Source: Brucellaceae bacterium (lineage in GTDB: Bacteria; Pseudomonadota; Alphaproteobacteria; Rhizobiales; Rhizobiaceae). From it: DNA of 64,000 nt. Below, piece by piece: positions 34,242-42,353 of the stretch (position 1 is the stretch's first letter; each line of letters begins with the position of its first letter). The position numbers were made by a program, and so were the translations under genes. Under the pieces are notes generated by a model, which had not been told where the DNA came from, ran no database searches, and worked only from the letters and a program-made list of their open reading frames with translations. The stretch covers positions 1 to 64,000 of the forward strand of contig JACKJW010000008.1 of assembly GCA_020637755.1 (NCBI GenBank). Direction: 5' to 3'.

Positions 34242-35474
34242 ATGGCTGATATGCAAACCGACATTCTGGTGGCCGGCACCGGCCCGGCGGGGCTGGTGGC
34301 AGCCTTGGCAATGGCTGAAACCGGCCGCGGGGTGGTGCTGGCGGGTCCGCCCGTCAATCGGGGCGACGGCCGGACCACGACCATCATGATGCCCGGCATG
34401 AGGCACCTGGAACGGTTCGGGCTGGTTGAGGACCTGATGGAGGCCGGCGCGCCGCTGCGCTTCATGCGCCTGGTGGACGCGACGGGCCGCCTGCTGCGCA
34501 GCCCCACCGTCACCTTCCGCGCCACCGAGATCGGCGAGGACGCTTTCGGCTACAACATTCCCAACGCCGCGCTCAATGATGCGCTCGGCAAGGCGGTCAC
34601 AGCCACTGCGTCCATCCGCCGGATCGAAAGTTCCGTGACGCAATGGGTGCTGGAACCGGACCATGCGCGGGCCACGCTGGGCGACGGGACGGTCGTCAGC
34701 GCCCTTTTGGCGGTCGCCGCGGACGGGCGCAACTCTCCGGCCCGCGAGGCTGCCGGAATTGCCGTGCGCCACGGCAGCCTGCCGCAGGCGGCCCTGGTGC
34801 TGGCCTTTGCCCACACGCGTCCCCATGACGGCATTTCCACCGAGTTTCATACACCGCAAGGTCCCTTCACGCAGGTTCCGCTGCCCGGCCCGATGCGTTC
34901 CAGCCTTGTCTGGGTCTGCGATCCTGCCGAGGCCGCGCGGCTGGCCGCCCTGCCGCGCGCGGTGCTGTCGCGCACCATCGAGGATCGCATGGAGTCGATG
35001 CTCGGCAAGGTGACGGTGGAGACGGACGCGCAGGTCTTCCCGCTGACCACCGCCCTTCCCGCGCGTTTCGCAGCCAGCCGCGTTGCCCTGGTCGGCGAGG
35101 CGGCACACGTCTTCCCGCCCATTGGCGCCCAGGGCCTCAATCTCGGCCTGCGCGATGTGCGCGATCTCGCCAAGGTGACCCATGACGCGCAAGATCCCGG
35201 TGCCGACGCTGTTCTGGCTGCCTATGACCGTGCCCGGCGCCCCGACATCATGGCGCGCTCCGGCGCGGTCAACGCACTCAACCGCTCGCTGCTCTCCGGC
35301 ATGCTTCCGGCCCAGATGGCGCGCGGCATCGGCATCGGCCTTCTCGGCGCCTCCGGCCCGTTGAGAGGTTTCTTCATGCGCGAAGGCATGGAGCCCGGCT
35401 CCGGTTTCGGCAGCTTTGGCCGCTCGTTACGGGAAAAGGTCCGGCGGCAGGAACCCGCCGGTGATGAGCAGTAG
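34242..35474 (+). CDS. UbiH/COQ6-family FAD-dependent hydroxylase
   Basis: 410 aa from ATG 34242; ATG 34251 is an alternative, and no strong ribosome site is seen. FAD motif GTGPAGL, DG motif (AADGRNSPAREAAG) and GD motif replaced by VGEAAHVFPPIGAQGLNLG, where the usual Asp of GDAAH is Glu. The PPIGAQGLNLGLRD stretch is characteristic of ubiquinone-biosynthesis hydroxylases (UbiH/UbiF/UbiL). It hydroxylates the ubiquinone ring; which position is not clear. The 3' end overlaps the convergent AEC gene by 48 bases. The frame is open from 33213 but the upstream part is the complement of pcs. Confidence 0.9.
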   Translation: MADMQTDILVAGTGPAGLVAALAMAETGRGVVLAGPPVNRGDGRTTTIMMPGMRHLERFGLVEDLMEAGAPLRFMRLVDATGRLLRSPTVTFRATEIGEDAFGYNIPNAALNDALGKAVTATASIRRIESSVTQWVLEPDHARATLGDGTVVSALLAVAADGRNSPAREAAGIAVRHGSLPQAALVLAFAHTRPHDGISTEFHTPQGPFTQVPLPGPMRSSLVWVCDPAEAARLAALPRAVLSRTIEDRMESMLGKVTVETDAQVFPLTTALPARFAASRVALVGEAAHVFPPIGAQGLNLGLRDVRDLAKVTHDAQDPGADAVLAAYDRARRPDIMARSGAVNALNRSLLSGMLPAQMARGIGIGLLGASGPLRGFFMREGMEPGSGFGSFGRSLREKVRRQEPAGDEQ

Positions 35475-36389
35475 CAACCCGGTCACGCTCAGCACGGACA
35501 AGGTCGTCGTGACAAGGATCGTGGCGGAGGCCTGCTCGACCCACTCGCCATATTGCTGGCCGATCACGAAGACATTCGTGGCCGTCGGCAGGCCCGCCAG
35601 CAGCACGGCCGAATAGACCCAGACAGGATCGAAATTGCCGACCCAGCTCAGCGTGACATAGCAGAGCGCTGGGTGAACGATCAGCTTCAGGGGAACGATC
35701 AGGCCAATCTCCGGCGGGATTTTCTTCAGCGGACGCAGCGCCAGCGTCACGCCCATGACGAAAAGCGCGCAGGGAGCAGCAGCATTGGCGAGATATTGCA
35801 GCAGCCGGTCCACCGGAAGCGGAGCCTTGAGATTCAGGGCCGCAGCCGTCACACCGGCAATTGTCGCCAGAATAAAGGGATGCAGCAGGATCTTGCGTAC
35901 AATGCCGGTGGCGACCTGCAACGGCGTCTCGTCGCGCCCTCCGGCCAGCCCCATCATCATCGGGGCGATGGCGAAATGCAGGACATTCTCGAAGCAGAAG
36001 ATGAGTGCGACCGGCACCGCCGCTTCCTGGCCGAGCGCCAGCAGCGCAAGCCCCGGCCCCATGTAGCCGATATTGCCGTAGGCGGCGGCCAGCCCCCGGA
36101 CCGTGCTGGACGGGATTTCACCGCCCGTGCGGATGACCGACGTGACGAACATCACGGTAAAGATCACATAGGTCGAAAAGACCGAGCCGAAAATGTAGCC
36201 CCACTCGGTGAGCTTCTCGATCGGTGTCTTGGACAGCAGCTGGAAAAACAGTGCCGGAAGCGCGATGTAGATGATGAAGGTGTTCATCCATCCCGCTTCG
36301 GCGAGCGGACGGCGCGTGATGCGGGCGACGATGAATCCGAGCAGGATCAGCCCGAAGAATGGCAGGACGAGCCCGATCACATCGCTCAT
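35427..36389 (-). CDS. AEC-family (auxin efflux carrier-like) transporter
   Basis: 320 aa, ten predicted membrane segments, with internal repeat architecture typical of the family (LPFFGLILLGFIVARITRR at the N-terminus; YGNIGYMGPGLALLALG and NVFVIGQQYG, each with a conserved Asn-Gly or helix-break). AEC carriers transport organic acids such as malate or malonate, or auxin in plants. Start ATG 36389. Its last 48 bases overlap the UbiH-type gene in antisense. Substrate unknown. Confidence 0.88.
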   Translation of the reverse strand: MSDVIGLVLPFFGLILLGFIVARITRRPLAEAGWMNTFIIYIALPALFFQLLSKTPIEKLTEWGYIFGSVFSTYVIFTVMFVTSVIRTGGEIPSSTVRGLAAAYGNIGYMGPGLALLALGQEAAVPVALIFCFENVLHFAIAPMMMGLAGGRDETPLQVATGIVRKILLHPFILATIAGVTAAALNLKAPLPVDRLLQYLANAAAPCALFVMGVTLALRPLKKIPPEIGLIVPLKLIVHPALCYVTLSWVGNFDPVWVYSAVLLAGLPTATNVFVIGQQYGEWVEQASATILVTTTLSVLSVTGLLLLITGGFLPPDLFP

Positions 36390-36687
36390 GTCAAATACCC
36401 GCTCCGCCTGCCCTCTGCCCTCCCCGCCGCTGCAGGGACGCGGGGGCTATAACACAGCTTGATTGTCTTGGTCATGCACCGGCGGCACTGTTTTCCTCAT
36501 GCGCAGATGAAACCGGACTGGTCCGAACCGCCTGAACGCCCCCGTTCAGACGCAGTTCACGCATGGTCCGCTCCTATGGTCAGGCCGCGCAGGCATGGAT
36601 ATGCTCTGTGCTGCGCTTCACAGTGGAACCGGCCGGGCACTTGTAAGCTTCGATGCACGGCGGAATGGACCGCAAACGGAGGTCGAG
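36390..36687. other. Divergent intergenic region, 298 bases
   Basis: Lies between the AEC gene (-) and the SH3b-caspase gene (+), so should hold both promoters. It has a GC-rich run near 36412-36446 (CCTGCCCTCTGCCCTCC, then CGCGGGGGCT) that may be a decayed palindromic repeat. No convincing sigma-70 pair was found. Confidence 0.5.
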
Positions 36688-38271
36688 ATGAGCCATCGCC
36701 TGACAGAACTGCCCCGGCGCATCCTCGCCATCGTCTTCCTCTGTGCCGGTCTTGCAATGGCCGCCGGACAAGCATCGGCCCAGATCATGCCCGGGCAAGG
36801 CAAGGGATGGCTGACCATTGCCAGCCGCACCGCTCCCAATGATGCGATCACCCTCGCCCGGTCCTATGCTGCTCGCTTTCCGACCGCTGCGGTCTTTTCC
36901 TCCAGCAACGGATATTTCGCCGTCACGCTTGGCTGGATGGACACGCAGGACGGCTTTACGCTGCTGAACCGGCTCGTTTCGACCGGTGCGGTGCCGCCGG
37001 ATACATACTTTACCGCCGGGCAGCGCTACGTGAACGCCATTTGGTCGGCATCGGGCGTGCCCAGCTCCAACCGCTCCGCCTTCCTGCGGGCGACATTCAT
37101 CACCAACGCACCGCCGCCCCCGCCAACGCCCAGCGTCTCGAACGTGCCCGCGCGCAGCGCCATCGTTGCCGGATTGCGTATCAGCGGCGACAATTACCTG
37201 TCACTTCGCTCCGGCCCGTCCACCAGCAACCCGGAAATCGCGCGCATGCTGGAGGGTACCCGCGTCACCATCACCGGCACCTCGGGCAAATGGCAACTCG
37301 TGACACTGCCGAACGGGATGCGCGGCTGGGCTTTCGGCAAATATTTGCGCGACTTCCATGTCCCGGTCATCACGCCGGACCCTGACCCGTCCCGGCCGAT
37401 TGCCGGAGTGCCAGTCATCACGCCGGACGAACCTCCCACCGCAGACAATCAGCCCGGTACGCCTGCGCAAAATCCGGGGCCTGGCAACCCGCAAGACGGC
37501 AAGGTGGCGGCCAATGCAGCCGATCAGGACACCACCCCGCCCGCACCCGTGAAGCCGGTCGGCGACCAGAAGCGCGTCGCCCTCGTCGTCGGAAATTCCG
37601 ACTATGCCAACACGGTCAAGCTTGCCAATCCGCGCAACGACGCGACGGCGCTGAAAGCCAAGCTTGAGGGTCTGGGCTTCAAGGTCGTGGAGAGCTTCGA
37701 TGCGGACAAGCAAGGTTTTGAGTTGGCGGTGCGCGAATTCATTCGCGAGCTGGAAGGCGCCGATGTCGCGCTGTTCTTCTATGCCGGCCACGCCATGCAG
37801 GTGAACGGCCGCAACCACCTCATTCCGATTGATGCCAAGCTGGAGGATTCCACAGCCATCGACTTCGAGACCGTCGATCTCGGCGTCATCCTGAACTTCA
37901 TGAATGCCGAAAACCGCATTTCCATCGCGCTTCTCGATGCCTGCCGCGACAACCCCCTGTCGCGCCGGTTCCAGCGCGTGCTGGGCCCCTCGCGTTCCGC
38001 CTTCATCGGCCGCGGGCTTGCCGCGCCGGCGACCGGCGCGGGCGAGGTCCTGATCGGCTTTGCCACGGCGCCGGGCGAAGTGGCGCTCGACGGCGAAGGC
38101 GCCAACTCGCCCTTCACCACAGCGCTTCTCAAACACATCGGCGCCCCGGATCTGGACGTGGAACTGATGCTGAAGCGCGTGCGCCAGGACGTTTACGACC
38201 TCACCAACAAGGAGCAGGAACCCTGGGTCAACTCGGCGCTGCGCCGCGAGTTCAAGTTCAACCCCGGCTGA
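36688..38271 (+). CDS. Secreted SH3b and caspase-like (peptidase C14) domain protein
   Basis: 527 aa from ATG 36688 (GGAGG upstream). Signal peptide with cleavage after ASA (29-31). Residues 38-120 resemble a SPOR-like domain (GWLTIASRTAPNDAITLA, VFSSSNGYFAVTLG). Residues 158-222 are a bacterial SH3 (NYLSLRSGPSTSNPEIARML, MRGWAFGKYL). A Pro-rich linker (225-290) contains VPVITPD twice (225-231, 241-247). Residues 294-527 are a caspase fold with candidate catalytic His368 (FFYAGH) and Cys419 (LLDACRDNP). Periplasmic location implied; substrate unknown. The catalytic pair is intact, so a cysteine peptidase is plausible. Confidence 0.85.
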   Translation: MSHRLTELPRRILAIVFLCAGLAMAAGQASAQIMPGQGKGWLTIASRTAPNDAITLARSYAARFPTAAVFSSSNGYFAVTLGWMDTQDGFTLLNRLVSTGAVPPDTYFTAGQRYVNAIWSASGVPSSNRSAFLRATFITNAPPPPPTPSVSNVPARSAIVAGLRISGDNYLSLRSGPSTSNPEIARMLEGTRVTITGTSGKWQLVTLPNGMRGWAFGKYLRDFHVPVITPDPDPSRPIAGVPVITPDEPPTADNQPGTPAQNPGPGNPQDGKVAANAADQDTTPPAPVKPVGDQKRVALVVGNSDYANTVKLANPRNDATALKAKLEGLGFKVVESFDADKQGFELAVREFIRELEGADVALFFYAGHAMQVNGRNHLIPIDAKLEDSTAIDFETVDLGVILNFMNAENRISIALLDACRDNPLSRRFQRVLGPSRSAFIGRGLAAPATGAGEVLIGFATAPGEVALDGEGANSPFTTALLKHIGAPDLDVELMLKRVRQDVYDLTNKEQEPWVNSALRREFKFNPG

Positions 38272-38337
38272 CGCGTGCGTCATGCCTATTGATCGCAGGT
38301 GGCTTCAGGTCCATTTAAGGACCGAAAGGCAGACATC

Positions 38338-38670
38338 ATGCACAAGCTGAACGAGGCGAAATTCCGGATCGGCCAGGTGGTCAAGCACCGCCTGTTCCCC
38401 TTTCGCGGGGTGATCTTCGATGTTGATCCGGTGTTTGCCAATACCGAGGAATGGTATCAGGCGATCCCGGCCGATGTGCGGCCGCGCAAGGATCAGCCTT
38501 TCTACCATATCTTCGCGGAAAACGCGGAATCCGAGTACGTGGCCTACGTATCGGAGCAGAACCTCGTGCCTGATGAATCGGGTGATCCGGTGCGCCACCC
38601 GCAAGTGGCCGAACATTTCGGCGAGCGCGTCGGCAACATCTACCAGAACCGGACGACATCGATGCACTGA
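38338..38670 (+). CDS. hspQ: Heat-shock protein HspQ (YccV family)
   Basis: 110 aa from ATG 38338. Visible core FRIGQVVKHRLFPFRGVIFDVDP and DQPFYHIFAENAESEYVAYVSEQNL define the hemimethylated-DNA-binding/HspQ fold. In E. coli HspQ binds DNA oriC and acts as a Lon specificity factor; role in this group is less known. Upstream of a - strand terminator, 66 bases after the caspase gene. Confidence 0.88.
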   Translation: MHKLNEAKFRIGQVVKHRLFPFRGVIFDVDPVFANTEEWYQAIPADVRPRKDQPFYHIFAENAESEYVAYVSEQNLVPDESGDPVRHPQVAEHFGERVGNIYQNRTTSMH

Positions 38671-38700
38671 CGGGTAATCCGCCAATGTCCGGAAAGGAAA

Positions 38701-38720
38701 ACGGGGCCGCAAGGCCCCGT
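38701..38720 (-). terminator. Intrinsic terminator of the IalB-family gene
   Basis: Perfect 8-bp arms ACGGGGCC (38701-38708) and GGCCCCGT (38713-38720), GCAA loop; on the - strand TTTTCC follows directly. It is 28 bases past the stop of the IalB-type gene. Confidence 0.8.
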
Positions 38721-38748
38721 TCGCATGTCAAACCAGGTCAGACCGGAC

Positions 38749-39390
38749 TCAGTTGGCCTTGCCCTTGGCCTTGTCCTGCTCTTCCTTGAGCTTCTTGGCG
38801 AATTCTTCCGAACGCTTGGCAATCTCGTCCTGAAGCTCCTTCTGGCGGGCCTCGTAGTCGGACTGCTGGATCGGCTCGCCGTCATAGGCGTCGGAGAAGC
38901 CCTTGAGCGAAACCTTCACCGGGGTCGGCTGGTTCTGGAAGTTCACCGCCGTGATCGTCAGCTCGCTGCCGCGCTTCAGCGCAGAAATCAGTTCGTCGCT
39001 GAGCGGGGCTTCGGCCACGCAGCTCGGATTCGGCTGGATCGGGCAGATCACGTAGTCGAGCTTGGCGGTCTTGCCGCCATCGATCTGCAGGCCGACACCG
39101 GGCGGCAGCATGCGCATCGGCGGAACGGTGATCTGGAGGACGCGGCGCGTAGCCTTGCCGGTGAGCTCGATCAGCGAAAGGGCGACCAGAAGCTGGCCGG
39201 ATTCCTTGGCCATCTTGATGTTCTGCACGTTGCAGACATCGGTGTCCTTCTGCTTCTGGCAAAGCTTGAACCAGCCTTCCGGCGGCTGCTGCGGTGCCTG
39301 CTGTGCGGCAGCCGGGGTCGCGAAGGTCATGCCGGCGGTCGCGGCCACCATGGCAAACTGCGTCAGTGCAGTCGTCAGCTTCATCATCAT
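38749..39390 (-). CDS. Invasion-associated locus B (IalB) family secreted protein
   Basis: 213 aa with signal peptide (MMMKLTTALTQF..., cleavage near AAAQQ). IalB domain: WFKLCQKQKDTDVCNVQ and LDYVICPIQPNPSCVAEA with paired Cys likely in disulfides. The C-terminal 45 residues (DYEARQKELQDEIAKRSEEF) are a charged, coiled-coil-like tail ending in a Lys-rich segment. Start ATG 39390 with two further ATGs; the third (39384) has GGAG at 6 bases. Function in this family is not known outside Bartonella. Confidence 0.85.
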   Translation of the reverse strand: MMMKLTTALTQFAMVAATAGMTFATPAAAQQAPQQPPEGWFKLCQKQKDTDVCNVQNIKMAKESGQLLVALSLIELTGKATRRVLQITVPPMRMLPPGVGLQIDGGKTAKLDYVICPIQPNPSCVAEAPLSDELISALKRGSELTITAVNFQNQPTPVKVSLKGFSDAYDGEPIQQSDYEARQKELQDEIAKRSEEFAKKLKEEQDKAKGKAN

Positions 39391-39698
39391 CTCCAGTCCT
39401 CTGGTCCAGACCGCGCCAGTATCGCGCGTCGTGGTCTAGTGTTGCCGAATTAAGGCATTAGCAAGGCCCGCAACGGCAACGCGCGCCAGCCCGTGTTTCC
39501 CCGGCGTGTTACACCGACATGGCCCCAGAATCCAGCCCTGCACGGTACGCCAAGCCGGATAGTACCCCAGCGGCAACGCCGCGCGCATCACCCTGGCGGC
39601 AACGCCGCTGCCACTCTGTCGCCGCTGCCTCAAAGCGATTTGCGGATCATGCTAGGGTCGGGACCGACGAATCACGGCAACAAGCAAGGGAAGCCACC
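39391..39698. other. Divergent intergenic region, 308 bases
   Basis: Between the IalB-family gene (-) and the binding-protein gene (+). It holds a 12-base direct repeat GCGGCAACGCCG (39570-39581 and 39596-39607) that can also fold into small hairpins, and a related GCAACGGCAACGCG near 39470-39483. No clear promoter was found. An open frame from 39519 extends the binding-protein gene but has no signal-peptide logic. Confidence 0.5.
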
Positions 39699-41498
39699 AT
39701 GAGACATGCCGGCCGGATTGCCGCATTCCTGATGAGCGCCCTCGCCGCGCTGGCTTCCGCGCATGCCGAACCAGTCCATGCCATCGCCATGCACGGCGAA
39801 CCGCAGTTGCCTGCCAGCTACACCCATTTCCCCTATGCCAATCCGCAAGCGCCCAAGGGCGGAACGGTCACCTATCCGGTGTTCGGAACGTTCAATTCGC
39901 TCAATCCCTTCATCGTGCAGGGCGATGCGGTGCGCGGCCTGTTTGACCAGGAATTCGGCTACAACGTGTTTGAAAGCCTGCTTGCCCGCTCGCGCGACGA
40001 GGCCTTCACGCTCTATCCGCTGATCGCAAAAAGCCTTGAGACCGACCATGAGCGCAGCTTCATCGAGTTCACGCTGGATGAACGGGCGAAATTCTCCGAC
40101 GGCAAGCCGATCCGCCCGGAAGATGTGCTCTTTTCGATGAAGCTGCTGTCTGAGAAAGCCCGGCCGCTCTACAAGCGCTGGATCGGCCTCGTCGAAACGA
40201 TGGAAAAGACCGGCGGCGACAAGGTGCGGTTCACCTTCAAGCCAGAAGCCGACCGGGAACTGCCGCTGCTTCTGGCGCTTCTCCCGATCCTGCCGGAACA
40301 CGCTACCAATTTTGACACCTTCGACAGGACAACGCTGGAGCCGATGGTGGCAAGCGGCCCCTACACCATCACCAGGGTGCAGCCCGGCGAATCCCTGACG
40401 CTGACACGCAACAAGGACTATTGGGCCAAGGACCATCCCTCCAAGGCCGGGTTCGACAACTACGACGAGATCAAGCTTCTCTATTTCCGCGAGGACGGCC
40501 CGATGTTCGAGGCGTTCAAAAAGGGCATCGCCGATGTCTTCCCGGACAAGGATCCGGTGCGCTGGAAGCAGGAATACGGCATTCCGGCCGTCGCCGAAGG
40601 GCGCATCATCAAGGGTGATTTTCCAGAGCAGCTTCCCTCCGGCATGTACGGTTTCGTCTTCAACACCCGCCGCGACATGTTCGCGAACAAATCGGTGCGC
40701 AAGGGGCTGGCCGGACTGCTGGATTTCGAGTGGATCAACCGCACCCTCTATGACGGGGCCTATACGCGCACGAAAAGCTTTTTTGACGGCTCGGAACTGT
40801 CGTCGCGGGGCCATCCGGCAAGCGAAGCAGAAAAGGCGCTGCTCGCCCCCTATACAGAGGCTGTCGAGCCTGCCGCCATGGAAGGGACGCTTGAACCGCC
40901 AGTGTCCAATGGTTCGGGCCGCGATCGCACGTTCATGCGCGCCGCCTTCGAGGAGCTGAAGAAGGCCGGCTACACGATGAAGGACCGGCAACTGACCGGC
41001 CCGGACGGCAAGCCGCTGCGCTTCGAGATCCTGCTCAACGGCAAGAACGGCATCGGACTGGCCTCCGCGTGGCAGCGCAGCCTGCAACCCCTTGGCATCA
41101 CGGCGGAGCTGCGCAGCGTCGACAATTCGCAATACCAGCAGCGCATCCAGACCTATGACTATGACGTGATGTTGCAACTCTACACGTCGTCCTTGTCACC
41201 CGGTGCCGAACAGGTCGGCCGCTGGGGCTCATCCTCGCGCGACCAGGACGGCACCTACAATTTCGCCGGTGTTGCCAATCCGGCCATCGACGCAATGATT
41301 GCCGCGCTCGTCAGTGCGCGCTCCCAGGAGGACTTCGTGTCGGCCGTGCGCGCCTATGACCGGGTGCTGCTATCCGGCCACTATCTCGTGCCGCTGTTCC
41401 ATCTGGAAGGGCAGCGCGTCGCCCATTCCAGTGCGATCCACCACCCCGAAAAGACGCCGCTTTACGGCTATCAGCTCCAGACTTGGTGGCGCGAATGA
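39699..41498 (+). CDS. Extracellular solute-binding protein family 5, YejA-like
   Basis: 599 aa from ATG 39699. Signal peptide (MRHAGRIAAFLMSALAALASAHA). SBP family 5 fold with PKGGTVTYPVFGTFNSLNPF at the N-terminus, which is YejA-like, and LLYFREDGPMFEAFKKGIADVF. Normally the partner of YejBEF oligopeptide importer, but no permease or ATPase gene is present here; the gene stands alone and is followed by mazG with a 4-base overlap. The frame is open to 39519 but the extension hides the signal peptide. Confidence 0.88.
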   Translation: MRHAGRIAAFLMSALAALASAHAEPVHAIAMHGEPQLPASYTHFPYANPQAPKGGTVTYPVFGTFNSLNPFIVQGDAVRGLFDQEFGYNVFESLLARSRDEAFTLYPLIAKSLETDHERSFIEFTLDERAKFSDGKPIRPEDVLFSMKLLSEKARPLYKRWIGLVETMEKTGGDKVRFTFKPEADRELPLLLALLPILPEHATNFDTFDRTTLEPMVASGPYTITRVQPGESLTLTRNKDYWAKDHPSKAGFDNYDEIKLLYFREDGPMFEAFKKGIADVFPDKDPVRWKQEYGIPAVAEGRIIKGDFPEQLPSGMYGFVFNTRRDMFANKSVRKGLAGLLDFEWINRTLYDGAYTRTKSFFDGSELSSRGHPASEAEKALLAPYTEAVEPAAMEGTLEPPVSNGSGRDRTFMRAAFEELKKAGYTMKDRQLTGPDGKPLRFEILLNGKNGIGLASAWQRSLQPLGITAELRSVDNSQYQQRIQTYDYDVMLQLYTSSLSPGAEQVGRWGSSSRDQDGTYNFAGVANPAIDAMIAALVSARSQEDFVSAVRAYDRVLLSGHYLVPLFHLEGQRVAHSSAIHHPEKTPLYGYQLQTWWRE

Positions 41499-42334
41499 CC
41501 ACTCCGCAGCCCGCCAATGGTGAAATCCGCCGCCTGTTGGACATCATGGCGGCGCTGCGAACCCCCGTCACCGGCTGCCCGTGGGATCTGGAGCAGGATT
41601 TCTCCACCATCGCACCCTACACCATCGAGGAAGCCTACGAAGTGGCCGAAGCCATCCGCCTCGGTGACATGCTGGAACTGCGCGACGAACTGGGCGACCT
41701 GCTGCTCCAGGTCGTCTTTCATTCCCGCATGGCCGAGGAAGCCGGTGATTTCGCCTTCCCCGATGTGGTCGACGCCATCTGCGCCAAGATGATCCGCCGC
41801 CACCCGCATGTGTTTGGCGATGGTGGCGCGGACAGTCCGCAGTCGGTGAAGAAGACCTGGGATCAGATCAAGGCCGCCGAACGCGCCGGAAAGCGCGCCG
41901 AACGGATCGCCAGGGGTCTTGACCCGGAGCCCGGCGGCAAGGGCTTTCTCGATTCCGTCCCCGCCGCCCTGCCCGCGCTGAGCCGCGCGCTGAAGCTTCA
42001 GGAACGCGCGGCGCGCGTTGGCTTCGACTGGAAGGAAACCGGCCCCGTGATCGACAAGATTGCCGAGGAAATCGGCGAATTGCGCGAAGCGGTGGAAAAC
42101 GGCGACACCGGACATGCCCGCGCCGAGTTTGGCGACGTGCTGTTCGCGCTCGTCAATCTCGGCCGCCATCTCGGAATCAACAGCGAAGAAGCCCTGCGCG
42201 GCACCAATGCCAAGTTCGCCCGGCGTTTTCATGCCGTCGAGGAAGCACTCACTGCGCGCGGTGATACACTGGAAGATGCCACGCTGGACGAGATGGAAGC
42301 GCTCTGGCAGGACGCAAAGAAAACGGAGCCGTGA
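41495..42334 (+). CDS. mazG: Nucleoside triphosphate pyrophosphohydrolase
   Basis: 279 aa, full length for two-domain MazG. N-terminal domain: RTPVTGCPWDLEQDFSTIAPYTIEEAYEV with the metal-binding EExxE pattern (EEAYEVAEAI and ELRDELGD). A second MazG domain has KIAEEIGELREAVENG and EFGDVLFALVNLGRHLG. Hydrolyses NTPs to NMP and PPi, cleaning up damaged nucleotides. ATG 41495 overlaps the stop of the preceding gene (ATGA). Confidence 0.95.
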   Translation: MTTPQPANGEIRRLLDIMAALRTPVTGCPWDLEQDFSTIAPYTIEEAYEVAEAIRLGDMLELRDELGDLLLQVVFHSRMAEEAGDFAFPDVVDAICAKMIRRHPHVFGDGGADSPQSVKKTWDQIKAAERAGKRAERIARGLDPEPGGKGFLDSVPAALPALSRALKLQERAARVGFDWKETGPVIDKIAEEIGELREAVENGDTGHARAEFGDVLFALVNLGRHLGINSEEALRGTNAKFARRFHAVEEALTARGDTLEDATLDEMEALWQDAKKTEP

Positions 42335-42353
42335 TGGCTGAATTCCGGCCCGT

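Noticed and set aside
39570..39607. 12-base direct repeat as a mobile-element scar
   Set aside because: Too short and GC-simple; no terminal repeats or transposase nearby.
39519..39698. 60-residue extension of the YejA-like protein
   Set aside because: It would place the signal peptide inside the protein; the extension is Arg/Ala/Pro-rich and has no ribosome site.
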